Below are positions 1-6,890 of a DNA stretch of 22,834 nt, in pieces. Each line of letters begins with the position of its first letter. The stretch's first letter is position 1. Origin of the DNA: a virus; the IMG/VR virus record IMGVR_UViG_3300047562_004100, positions 1-22,834 of that record. One strand, given 5' to 3'. Position numbers and translations under genes: made by a program. The notes below the pieces were generated by a model that was given only the letters and a program-made list of their open reading frames with translations, did no database searches and was not told the DNA's origin.

Positions 1-285
1 ATATAAATGAGATACGCCAGTTATAGGTATAAAAACTGTCTTATTTTCTATATTATCAGTATTATTAGATGCAATAACGTTATTACCACTAAAATCAATT
101 ACTCTCGCTTCTAAAGGAAATCTAATACCTTGTAATTCAACCCTTACTCTCTTTCGCACTTCATCATAAAGATAGCAAGCATCTTCATTAAGCTCTTGTG
201 TAAAAGAATTAATTTTTACTAAAGAAGAGCCAACATATTCTTCTTTATTTATTTCAGTAGTTTTAGGTACGCACGGTTCACTCAT
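1..285 (-). CDS. Partial hypothetical virion-region protein (N-terminal 95 residues)
   Basis: An open frame starts at the ATG at 285 (MSEPCVPKTTEINKEEY) and runs off the left edge, so only the N-terminus is visible. It begins five bases after the stop of the 325-aa gene and reads the same way. Residues around 68-91 (ARVIDFSG...KTVFIPITGV) resemble TFVLNFSG...KTVLIPFSGV in that neighbour, so the two are probably diverged tandem copies. I recognise no named family. Its place just after gp23 suggests a capsid-associated or other structural role, which is inference from position only. No Shine-Dalgarno sequence is visible; coupling to the upstream stop is plausible. Confidence 0.7.
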   Translation of the reverse strand, partial: MSEPCVPKTTEINKEEYVGSSLVKINSFTQELNEDACYLYDEVRKRVRVELQGIRFPLEARVIDFSGNNVIASNNTDNIENKTVFIPITGVSHLY

Positions 286-289
286 ACTA

Positions 290-1267
290 TTAATTAAATT
301 GACTCCATCCTGCAGGGATAGGAAGCCATGTAGTAGACAGACTAGACAAATTCTGCAAATATTTAGTCTCTCTTACTGTGTAGCCGGCTTCTACTGCACC
401 GTTTGGTAATGTTCTTTCTCTTGTAAGTCGATATACAACAAAATTTGTTATTGAATCAGCAGTATAATCATCATTTGTTCTGTCTCCTGCTGTAAAATTG
501 CCACTACCATTTTGAGCACCGCCACCAATTATAGTAACAGTGTATGTAAAACCTAAATTTATTCTGTTACCAATCCCTGATTGTCTTAAAGAAGTAGTGT
601 ATCCGTTCATTTGATAGATAACCCAAACATCTCCGCCACTAAAAAGAGGGTCTAGATTATCTATTGCTGGTATACCTAACCTAGTATTAACAAAGCTTTG
701 TATAGTAGCTGCACTAGGTATTCTATTTTCTAAAGAAGGAGATTTTTGTACCCAATTACCTGCAAAAGGATTACTAGCTGAATTTGCACCGTAATAAAAA
801 AACAAACGTGCTTGTCTTGGGGATGCAGGTAAATAAGCGTTTATTATAACATCTCCTTCTGCAAGTTCACCTGGAACTACCCGCTTATAAGGTTCATCAA
901 CATGCCCGCCTGCAATACCAGTGGCGGATAACAAAACGTTTCTTCCTGCTATAATACCACGAACACCAGAAAAAGGAATTAAAACTGTTTTTAAAAACCC
1001 TTCATCTTGCATATTAACACCTTCACCCGAAAAATTTAAAACAAATGTATCAGGGTTTGTAGGAAAAAACTGACCCTGATTTTTAATTTTTAATTTTTTA
1101 AGAGCCTCAGGGGTAAGTTCACATGATGCTTGATCTAATACAAAATAGTTATTATTGATAACATCAATCGAATCGCTTAAACACTCTTTACCTTGTATTT
1201 CGTCAAGTTCATAAGGGCAATCATCTCTTCCTGGTGTTTCTACTGGTTCATAACATTTTTTAGACAT
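290..1267 (-). CDS. Hypothetical structural protein downstream of the major capsid gene (325 aa)
   Basis: This 325-aa frame starts at ATG 1267, six bases after a perfect T4-type late promoter box. It is the first gene after the capsid terminator. In T4 the vertex gene 24 follows gene 23, but I see no convincing gp24 signature, so I do not name it. The N-terminus is rich in Cys, Asp and Glu (KKCYEPVETPGRDDCPYELDE). The middle and C-terminal parts are rich in beta-strand, Gly and aromatic residues (GGDVWVIYQMNGYTTSLRQSG), with no transmembrane segment or signal peptide. Residues about 75-105 share a pattern with the next, partial gene. A late-expressed virion or capsid-surface protein is the best guess. 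Confidence 0.75.
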   Translation of the reverse strand: MSKKCYEPVETPGRDDCPYELDEIQGKECLSDSIDVINNNYFVLDQASCELTPEALKKLKIKNQGQFFPTNPDTFVLNFSGEGVNMQDEGFLKTVLIPFSGVRGIIAGRNVLLSATGIAGGHVDEPYKRVVPGELAEGDVIINAYLPASPRQARLFFYYGANSASNPFAGNWVQKSPSLENRIPSAATIQSFVNTRLGIPAIDNLDPLFSGGDVWVIYQMNGYTTSLRQSGIGNRINLGFTYTVTIIGGGAQNGSGNFTAGDRTNDDYTADSITNFVVYRLTRERTLPNGAVEAGYTVRETKYLQNLSSLSTTWLPIPAGWSQFN

Positions 1268-1273
1268 TTCTTA

Positions 1274-1281
1274 TATTTATA
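1274..1281 (-). promoter_or_regulatory. T4-type late promoter box (TATAAATA)
   Basis: The minus strand reads TATAAATA here, an exact match to the T4 late-promoter -10 element recognised with gp55 and gp33. Six bases separate it from the ATG at 1267. It touches the U-run end of the terminator that closes the capsid transcript, so the 325-aa gene seems to have its own late promoter. Transcripts starting the usual few bases downstream would have almost no leader. Confidence 0.7.
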
Positions 1282-1311
1282 AAAAAGAACCCAGCCTTTC
1301 GACTGGGTTCT
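1281..1311 (-). terminator. Strong intrinsic terminator after the major capsid gene
   Basis: The minus-strand RNA folds into an 11-bp stem, AGAACCCAGUC paired with GGCUGGGUUCU, with one internal U-G pair and a GAAA tetraloop, followed directly by a run of U. It lies 30 bases after the gp23 stop codon. It is the only canonical intrinsic terminator I found in the window, and it fits isolation of the very highly expressed capsid message. Confidence 0.93.
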
Positions 1312-1340
1312 GTGAATTGTGCTGTGTAAGTCTTTCTTGA

Positions 1341-2804
1341 TTATAGATAGATTGCAGCGTTACCAGGTGTGAAGGATTCACCAAGTCCGGTGGCGATTAT
1401 CAAGTGATAATACAAGTTTGCACCGAAGATGTGATCAACAACACCGTAACGTGTCAACATACCAACACGAGGGCTGAAGTCATTAGGACCAATTGTTCTT
1501 TGAACCATAACAGGGATGTATGGACAGTAAACGATACCAGTATCGTAGTATTCAGGTCCCTTATAACCTAACAACGCATAGTCAACCGTCTTTTGACGTG
1601 GCTCCACATAACCATTATTGGTGTATGGGGCTGTGAATGAGCTATTTGCTGCTTGAGCCTCTGTGCGTGTATCACGATAGATTTGGAAACGGCCACCTAC
1701 TGAACCAACCTTAGCGATACCAACAGGTGATGTATTTACATTACCGTTAACTGGCATCCAGGTGAAGTTAGGAAGTGTTTCGAGAATTGCACAGATACGT
1801 GGTGTAGCAATAATAAAATTGGCTGCACCACGGCGGTTGCGGATAGCGACGCGGTTAGCTTCAACAACAATTCTGTTGTAGAAGTCACGAGCGCGCTCGC
1901 CTGACCAACGACCGTCAGCTGAGATAGCTGACCATGTTGAATAACCAACACCTGGGCCTGCGTTTAAGCAGGTCTGAAGCATACGTGCGATCATCTCGCG
2001 GTCAATTTCAGCCTGAATTTCGTAGGACATAGCGTTTGTTAATTCACTGTCAATGTCAATTCCGTTCATGTTTTTCAAATCTTGTTCAAGTTCGACAGAC
2101 CAACGAGCTGCTAAACGACGGGTACCAGCTTCAACAGCTGTTTTCTCGAACGATACAGTAACTTGTGGGATCTTTGAAGTTAATTCAAAGTTGCTTAGAA
2201 GTTGGGCAACACCACGATCTTCGATCAACATTGCAGGAACATTTGGATCAGCTGAACCTGAAAGATCCAAGCTTGATGTACCTGTGAAGGTTGTATTTAG
2301 ATAGTTGTAGCCAATTTCTTTACCACCTGGTTGACCGGCATAGTTGTTGAGAGCACCTGATGTTAAGCTACCGTCTAGTTTGTTGTTACCGTATCCGAGA
2401 GCTGTGTCGTCGTATTTGTAACGTAGAGCGAAAGCTAAACCAACAGGGCCTGTCATTGGCTGTACACCAACGATCTCATTTGTGATGAGCTCGGGGAATG
2501 TACGGCGAATCATTGGAATAAGCACTTTAGGTAAACGAGCATCACCTTTGGCGTAAAAGTCATTACTGAGTTTTCCGCCTTGTCCTGGAGTACCTTGAAG
2601 AGATGTACCGAATACACCACCGTCACCGGCTGTGTTTGATTCGAAGCACCACTTTTCTTGGTTCTCGAGAAGGATTGCTGTGTTTAATCTTGTGTACTCA
2701 TCTTCGATTGCAGTTACTTTGTTTGAAGAGTAATCCAAAACTGGACTCCACTTTTCAACAAGTTGTTCTGCTCTTGACTTATCGATGTGTAATAGATTTT
2801 GCAT
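1341..2804 (-). CDS. 23: Major capsid protein, T4 gp23 family
   Basis: This 487-aa protein is the main hexamer-forming shell protein of the prohead. The call rests on its N-terminus (VEKWSPVLD, then a LLENQE stretch), on family-like stretches such as FPELITNEIVGVQPMTGPVGLAFALRYKY and the internal EAGTRRLAARWSVELEQDL region, and on the order gp21, gp22, gp23. T4 gp23 is 521 aa and loses about 65 N-terminal residues to gp21. Here the LLE at residues 45-47 or a nearby Glu is a possible cleavage site, but I cannot fix it. The start at 2804 has a perfect AAAGGAG ribosome site, unlike almost every other gene here. Base composition looks more GC-rich than in its neighbours, as expected for a very highly expressed gene. 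An intrinsic terminator follows. Confidence 0.95.
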   Translation of the reverse strand: MQNLLHIDKSRAEQLVEKWSPVLDYSSNKVTAIEDEYTRLNTAILLENQEKWCFESNTAGDGGVFGTSLQGTPGQGGKLSNDFYAKGDARLPKVLIPMIRRTFPELITNEIVGVQPMTGPVGLAFALRYKYDDTALGYGNNKLDGSLTSGALNNYAGQPGGKEIGYNYLNTTFTGTSSLDLSGSADPNVPAMLIEDRGVAQLLSNFELTSKIPQVTVSFEKTAVEAGTRRLAARWSVELEQDLKNMNGIDIDSELTNAMSYEIQAEIDREMIARMLQTCLNAGPGVGYSTWSAISADGRWSGERARDFYNRIVVEANRVAIRNRRGAANFIIATPRICAILETLPNFTWMPVNGNVNTSPVGIAKVGSVGGRFQIYRDTRTEAQAANSSFTAPYTNNGYVEPRQKTVDYALLGYKGPEYYDTGIVYCPYIPVMVQRTIGPNDFSPRVGMLTRYGVVDHIFGANLYYHLIIATGLGESFTPGNAAIYL

Positions 2805-2813
2805 GAGTTTTTT

Positions 2814-2820
2814 CTCCTTT
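2814..2820 (-). promoter_or_regulatory. Strong Shine-Dalgarno site of the capsid gene
   Basis: The minus strand reads AAAGGAG, nine bases before the gp23 ATG. It is the best ribosome site in the window. Most other starts have none, so it marks gp23 for heavy translation. A TATAAAGG string at 2816-2823 overlaps it but is more likely leader sequence than a promoter, because a transcript starting from it would lose this site. Confidence 0.85.
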
Positions 2821-2859
2821 ATAAGAGTTTTCGACCTTAAATGAGTATGAAATTCAAAC

Positions 2860-3828
2860 TTAGTATCTAAGTTTTAGTCTAGAACCATCTAGACGTTTCA
2901 TCTCGCTCAGATATCCGCCCACACTTGGATCAGCCTTAGCTGGCTCTGGGGTAGAAACTACTTCACTTTCAGTAATAGCTTCAGGACGATCTACGGACTC
3001 AACGATACGTTGACTAATAGTGTCTTGTGCTTTTTCTTCCTGTTCGGTAATTTCTTTTTCGAACATCTCAACTACATATTGAAAATTCTCCTGAATATAC
3101 TCAGGTGATTTACCTTTTAACAGCTTTGTAACATATGCCTTAGCGCTGTCGGGTAATTCTTTTGTTTTTTGCTCAAGTAGAAACGATGCCTCTACTTTTT
3201 GTAGTTCATGATTTATTTTTGTATTTTTCTCTAAGGCTTCATTGAGTTCTTTTTTCAAAGAATCAATTGTCTTTTTTCCATCAACGAGAGCTTCTTTAAC
3301 CTCATCGTTAATAAATTCTTCATTAATACCAACTAGTTGACGAATTTGATGTACAACTTTGCGAGCACGAATATTTTCTACTGCTTCACTGATTTGCTCT
3401 TTTGGTAAAGTTTTATCGATATATAAATCGAGATAATTTGAAATTTCGTCTACTAAACGGTTACGATATGTTTCAGCTTCTTCTTTAAGAGTTGTTTCGT
3501 ATTTTTCGATAACTTGTTTTAACATACCTGTGTATTTGTCGTCAAGTCTTTCAACAACTTTCTTAAGCTTTTGAGCATGATCAAAATCAATGGACTCTAC
3601 TAAACGTTGTAACTTTGTTGTATGATCTTCATCAATCGACTCAATTAATTGACTTAATTTTTGAGCATGATCATCATCAAGCTTTGTTACTGCTGCTTCA
3701 ACTTGCAACTCTGCTCTTTTATTAGCTTTTTCTTCTACTGCAGCTTCAAAAGCTTCGTGTACTGCTGTAAGTGTTTCTTCAGTTATTAAATCTTTAAACT
3801 GATCTTTTAGAATTTGTTTGAAGTCCAT
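2860..3828 (-). CDS. 22: Prohead core scaffolding protein, T4 gp22 family
   Basis: This 322-aa, highly charged and almost wholly helical protein lies directly before gp23. It is the internal scaffold on which the shell assembles and is later degraded by gp21. Residues 51-110 hold four consecutive 15-residue repeats beginning DDDHAQKL, DEDHTTKL, DFDHAQKL and DDKYTGML. A second long helical region spans about 170-280. The acidic, Pro-containing tail (residues about 285-322) ends in a basic SRLKLRY, in line with a C-terminal shell contact. T4 gp22 is 269 aa, so this one is somewhat longer. The call rests on context, composition and coiled-coil character rather than on a catalytic motif. Confidence 0.88.
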   Translation of the reverse strand: MDFKQILKDQFKDLITEETLTAVHEAFEAAVEEKANKRAELQVEAAVTKLDDDHAQKLSQLIESIDEDHTTKLQRLVESIDFDHAQKLKKVVERLDDKYTGMLKQVIEKYETTLKEEAETYRNRLVDEISNYLDLYIDKTLPKEQISEAVENIRARKVVHQIRQLVGINEEFINDEVKEALVDGKKTIDSLKKELNEALEKNTKINHELQKVEASFLLEQKTKELPDSAKAYVTKLLKGKSPEYIQENFQYVVEMFEKEITEQEEKAQDTISQRIVESVDRPEAITESEVVSTPEPAKADPSVGGYLSEMKRLDGSRLKLRY

Positions 3829-3838
3829 ATTAGTTATA

Positions 3839-3846
3839 TATTTATT
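3839..3846 (-). promoter_or_regulatory. Late-promoter-like box (AATAAATA) before gp22
   Basis: The minus strand reads AATAAATA, one mismatch from TATAAATA, ten bases before the gp22 ATG. It overlaps the stop codon of the upstream 55-aa gene. AT-rich sequence makes chance matches likely, so this is tentative. Confidence 0.4.
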
Positions 3847-4013
3847 TATTCTCCAGCGTTAAATTTTTTAAACGTTTCTGATTGTGTATAATCAGAAACA
3901 CGGGACTTTAATTTATCTTCTATACATTGCTCTAATGTTTTTTGAGCACTTGCAAACTCTCCACTTGCAATGTTGTGTATAAACGTTTGTATGTTTTTTT
4001 GTTCTGTTGTCAT
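3846..4013 (-). CDS. Small head-cassette protein between gp21 and gp22 (55 aa)
   Basis: This 55-aa frame (MTTEQKNIQTFIHNIASGEF to KKFNAGE) lies between gp21 and gp22. Its start codon is joined to the gp21 stop in a TAATATG junction. A GGAG six bases before the ATG, inside the end of gp21, is a fair ribosome site. The protein is helical and charged. In T4 the small prohead core proteins gp67 and gp68 lie just before gene 21, so a minor core or scaffold role is plausible, though I see no sequence match that would let me name it. Position, ribosome site and junction make a real gene likely. Confidence 0.8.
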   Translation of the reverse strand: MTTEQKNIQTFIHNIASGEFASAQKTLEQCIEDKLKSRVSDYTQSETFKKFNAGE

Positions 4014-4014
4014 A

Positions 4015-4689
4015 TTAAACTCCTTTTAACATGTTAATAAATTTAAGTAAAGACTCTTTTAAGAAAGAATCTGTATCATGTTTTGGTAATCTACTTAAAT
4101 TTTTTTCTAATGTATTGTAAGCTGCCGCGGCATATTCTACAATTGTACCATCAGGACGGATCATCCATTCTTTTGATTCCATAATGGATTCAAGCATTGC
4201 GTTTTCTACTGATGGTTGATGTACTACATCTAAACAAATTAAGTGAAAATTAGAAACTTTTTTAGTATCTCCTGACTCGGTAATATTACCAAGAGCTCTT
4301 GATGAAATACCCATTTTTACACTATCTTGAATTAAAGATTTTAAAAGTAAGCCCATAGGGGTGTTTAAAACTTGAGACTTACCAATAAAATAATTCCCAT
4401 TCTGTTTTAATTCTGTTACAATGTGACATGCATTTACAGGATTCACTTCCGTTGATTGCGGGTGATTCATTTCTCCAATCGCACGGCGTGAATTTATCAT
4501 TTGGTCTGTATAGCGATTTACTTCTTGTGTCATTTCATCAAGCGAGTAAATTCTGCCGTTTTGATTTTTTTGTTCAGCCATTAAAAAGGGACCAGTGATA
4601 TAGAGTTTTTGTTCCCCCTGACGGTTTTTTTCTTCAATTAAAAAATCTAAACCCTCGTTAAGGTCTTCACGTATAAATTTTAATCCCAT
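4015..4689 (-). CDS. 21: Prohead core protease, T4 gp21 family
   Basis: This 224-aa serine protease matures the prohead by cutting the shell and core proteins. The motifs of the herpes-protease-like phage prohead protease fold are visible: His76 in GEMNHP, Ser129/Ser130 in VKMGISSRALG, and Asp154 in HLICLDVVHQPS. The N-terminal part has the usual strand (LYITGPFLMAEQKNQNGRIYS). T4 gp21 is 212 aa, so the length is normal. The start at 4689 follows a perfect late promoter box by 12 bases, and the stop is joined to the next start as TAATATG. It opens the cassette that supplies its own substrates, gp22 and gp23. Confidence 0.95.
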   Translation of the reverse strand: MGLKFIREDLNEGLDFLIEEKNRQGEQKLYITGPFLMAEQKNQNGRIYSLDEMTQEVNRYTDQMINSRRAIGEMNHPQSTEVNPVNACHIVTELKQNGNYFIGKSQVLNTPMGLLLKSLIQDSVKMGISSRALGNITESGDTKKVSNFHLICLDVVHQPSVENAMLESIMESKEWMIRPDGTIVEYAAAAYNTLEKNLSRLPKHDTDSFLKESLLKFINMLKGV

Positions 4690-4701
4690 AGATATTACAA
4701 T

Positions 4702-4709
4702 TATTTATA
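4702..4709 (-). promoter_or_regulatory. T4-type late promoter box for the head cassette
   Basis: The minus strand reads TATAAATA, exact T4 late consensus, 12 bases before the gp21 ATG. It lies in the 65-base divergent gap with the plus-strand membrane gene and probably drives gp21, the 55-aa gene, gp22 and gp23. Confidence 0.75.
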
Positions 4710-4740
4710 CATCTTAGATGCATTTTCTATACCTATTAGA

Positions 4741-4748
4741 CATAAATA
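4741..4748 (+). promoter_or_regulatory. Late-promoter-like box (CATAAATA) for the plus-strand gene
   Basis: The plus strand reads CATAAATA, one mismatch from the T4 late consensus, six bases before the ATG at 4755. The six-base spacing matches the boxes at 1274 and 17678, which supports it. With the box at 4702 it makes the gap a bidirectional late promoter. Confidence 0.55.
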
Positions 4749-4754
4749 TGTAAA

Positions 4755-5624
4755 ATGTTTACAGCCCTATTAGCCTTTACAGCTTTACTTGTTGCTGGGT
4801 GTGCTGCTTATTTTTCAGTGCTCGGTATAGCAACTTTATTTTCTGGTCACTTTTGGTCAGTAGTAATTATGGCCGGTTCTTTAGAATTAGGTAAACTTGT
4901 TGCTACTTCTTTTTTATATCGTTACTGGAAGAAGGTAGTTTGGTTTTTAAAAATATACATGATAACAGCGGTACTTGTGCTTATGTGTATTACTTCTTTA
5001 GGTATCTATGGCTATTTGTCATCAGGTTATCAAGTTAATGCTGGTAAGACTGAGCTCATCGATAATAAAGCTTCTCTTATTGTTCAGCAAAAAGATAATG
5101 TTTCAAAAGAGATTGAACAAATTAATGCTCGTATTAATACTTTAAACGAAGCTCGTAAATCTCAGGAAGCTAGATTACCTTCAATGTCTCGTACTGCAGC
5201 AAGACCTGTTTATGAAGATATGGCTCGTTCTGCAGAAGAGATTAAAGGCTTAACAGCACGTGTTCAAGAACTTCAAACTCTCGTATTTGAAAAAGATAAT
5301 GAACTTATTGTTCTCAAATCTGAAGGTAATGAAGTACATGATATTGGTACATTTAAGTTTGTAGCTGATTCAGTAGGTCTACCACTTGATACAGTTGTAA
5401 AGATTTTTATTCTTATAATTGTTCTTGTATTCGATCCTCTCGCAGTAGCTCTTGTATTAGCTTATAATATTGCTCGAGGTGGTTCAGTGTTAAAAGAAAC
5501 AAAACAGCTTTTAGTGGACGAGCCTATTCCTGCACAACCAAAGACCAAGACAATTATAACTGAAGAGATTATTGAAGAGGTAGTTCCTGATTCAGGAAAG
5601 ACTAGAAAGTATTCAGCGCGTTAA
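4755..5624 (+). CDS. Four-helix membrane protein with a central coiled coil (289 aa)
   Basis: This is the only plus-strand gene in the window. Hydrophobic segments at residues about 1-29, 33-57, 62-90 and 212-240 are predicted membrane helices. Between the third and fourth lies a charged helical stretch (about 98-192), a probable coiled coil. The last helix carries FDPLAVALVLAYNIA, a string I remember from membrane proteins of marine T4-like phages, whose function I do not know. A 50-residue tail with Lys, Glu and Pro ends the protein. An earlier ATG at 4748 is followed at once by a stop, so 4755 is the start. Possible roles include an inner-membrane prohead-assembly platform, lysis control or an injected protein; none is shown by the sequence. 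Confidence 0.85.
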   Translation: MFTALLAFTALLVAGCAAYFSVLGIATLFSGHFWSVVIMAGSLELGKLVATSFLYRYWKKVVWFLKIYMITAVLVLMCITSLGIYGYLSSGYQVNAGKTELIDNKASLIVQQKDNVSKEIEQINARINTLNEARKSQEARLPSMSRTAARPVYEDMARSAEEIKGLTARVQELQTLVFEKDNELIVLKSEGNEVHDIGTFKFVADSVGLPLDTVVKIFILIIVLVFDPLAVALVLAYNIARGGSVLKETKQLLVDEPIPAQPKTKTIITEEIIEEVVPDSGKTRKYSAR

Positions 5625-5659
5625 TACTTTTTAGTCATTTTAGCGGCGCCGGTTTGTTG

Positions 5660-6427
5660 CTAACCTTGATTATTTGCAGCTCGAGGTTGTTGAGTGGGTT
5701 GTTCGCCACCTAATGATTTCATTATTTCATTAAACTTTTGCTGAAACTGAGTAAGTTGTTTTCCGAGCTCAGCCATTTGAGTTTGTACTTGTTGTGTGTT
5801 ACCTGCTTGTTGAGTTGATTGCTGTTGCTGTGGTTGAGTTGATTGCTGTTGCTGTGGTTGAGTTGATTGCTGTTGCTGTGGTTGAGTTGATTGCTGTTGC
5901 TGTGGTTGAGTTGATTGCTGTTGCTGTGGTTGAGTTGATTGCTGTTGCTGTGGTTGAGTTGATTGCTGTTGTTTAGATGATGGAGTCCATGATCCCGCAT
6001 CTCTTGCAGCTTGAAAGTGTTCTAAGGATTTAAAACCGTTCTGTCTTAAAGTTTCGGCCGGGTTAGGTGTTTGAGCAAATAATTTATCTCCTTCAGGTGT
6101 TATTGGTAGACCACTTGCTCCATCAAAATTTGCTGCCTGTGTTTGTTGTGTAGGTTGTTGAGCTGATTGTTGTACAGGTTGTGATGGTGGGTTAGATGTA
6201 TTACCCATTTTTTTTAAATTTTCTATTTTTTGTCGTTTAATGTCATCTTCAGCATCCATATCATCAATAATTGAAGAATTTGGTCGACTCTGTGATTGAT
6301 TTAATCCTGCTTTAGCCATTCTCTGCTGCCATTTTTGCTGAAACGCATTCCGCATTTGTTGTTGTACCGGTGACGCTTCAATAATAGAATCATAAATTTC
6401 AGCTATTAAATTTTGATCTTTATTCAT
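5660..6427 (-). CDS. Gln/Pro-rich low-complexity protein with tandem STQPQQQQ repeats (255 aa)
   Basis: The N-terminal third (MNKDQNLIAEIYDSIIEASP...) is an ordinary helical domain that I do not recognise. A Pro/Gln/Thr-rich stretch follows, then a short segment (ITPEGDKLF...GFKSLEHFQAARDAGSWTP), then six identical STQPQQQQ octapeptides and a seventh partial one. A short C-terminal helix (QTQMAELGKQLTQFQQKFNEIMKSLG) closes it. The repeat tract is probably an unstructured linker joining two folded ends. The gene follows gp4 with a 12-base gap and converges on the plus-strand membrane gene, 35 bases from its end. A minor structural or head-associated protein is a guess from position only. Confidence 0.85.
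   Translation of the reverse strand: MNKDQNLIAEIYDSIIEASPVQQQMRNAFQQKWQQRMAKAGLNQSQSRPNSSIIDDMDAEDDIKRQKIENLKKMGNTSNPPSQPVQQSAQQPTQQTQAANFDGASGLPITPEGDKLFAQTPNPAETLRQNGFKSLEHFQAARDAGSWTPSSKQQQSTQPQQQQSTQPQQQQSTQPQQQQSTQPQQQQSTQPQQQQSTQPQQQQSTQQAGNTQQVQTQMAELGKQLTQFQQKFNEIMKSLGGEQPTQQPRAANNQG
5811..5971 (-). repeat. Perfect 24-bp tandem repeat, about 6.7 copies
   Basis: Six identical 24-bp units fill 5811-5954, and a seventh partial unit (17 bp) runs to 5971. Each unit encodes STQPQQQQ in the 255-aa protein. Identity at the DNA level, including third codon positions, points to recent slippage or recombination. The period is a multiple of three, so copy number can change without a frameshift. 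The other frames stay open through the tract and yield spurious ORFs on both strands. Confidence 0.97.
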
Positions 6428-6439
6428 ATCTATTACTTA

Positions 6440-6889
6440 TTAAAGACCTAAGTGTTTTTCAGTAAGAATAGTAAACTCGTAACCTTTCTTTTTTGACCAT
6501 TGTTCTGCAGCTTGCCACTTAGCTCTATTTTTAATATACTCAGCTTGTCGACGTAATAGAGCTTTTGTATTCTTGCCTGGTTTAGGTGGTAAAGTTTGTA
6601 TAGAAGGTTTTATTTCTATAAGAAACTTTTTTAGTTCCCCGGTTTTAGTTTTTAAAGTTATATTGGAATCTACAAAGTATCTAGATACTTTACCAGTTAA
6701 CGGGTTTTGATATGGTATAACAATTGATTCAGAACCCCATTTAATTACTGCAGGGTTATGATCTGCCCAACGCATATACTTTAATTCATATGATGAACGA
6801 TAAAGTATAGGGTGTGTGCCTTTATATTTCTCAGGATGTACCGGTCTAAAAATACCCTGTTTAAACTTTGAAGTTCTTTTACGAAGCAT
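6440..6889 (-). CDS. 4: Head completion protein, T4 gp4 family (TnsA-like nuclease fold)
   Basis: This 149-aa protein seals the filled head so that the neck and tail can attach. The N-terminus (KQGIFRPVHPEKYKGTHPILYRSSYELKYMRW) matches the T4 gp4 pattern as I recall it. Nuclease-like residues are present: Glu35 in SYELKYM, Asp74 in YFVDSNI and Glu92/Lys94 in IEIKPS, consistent with a PD-(D/E)xK site. Length equals T4 gp4 (150 aa). A longer frame from a TTG at 6898 is possible, but the ATG at 6889 is better: it gives the TAATATG junction with the gp13-like stop and the family length. Confidence 0.88.
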   Translation of the reverse strand: MLRKRTSKFKQGIFRPVHPEKYKGTHPILYRSSYELKYMRWADHNPAVIKWGSESIVIPYQNPLTGKVSRYFVDSNITLKTKTGELKKFLIEIKPSIQTLPPKPGKNTKALLRRQAEYIKNRAKWQAAEQWSKKKGYEFTILTEKHLGL

Positions 6890-6890
6890 A

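Noticed and set aside
5625-5659. Possible bidirectional terminator between the convergent genes
   Set aside because: There is a GGCGCC palindrome, but no stem of useful length followed by a T-run on either strand.
5722-6000. Open frames on both strands across the Gln-rich repeat
   Set aside because: A 24-bp repeat without stops keeps alternate frames open automatically. Only the frame continuous with the 255-aa protein has a non-repeat domain and a start in context.
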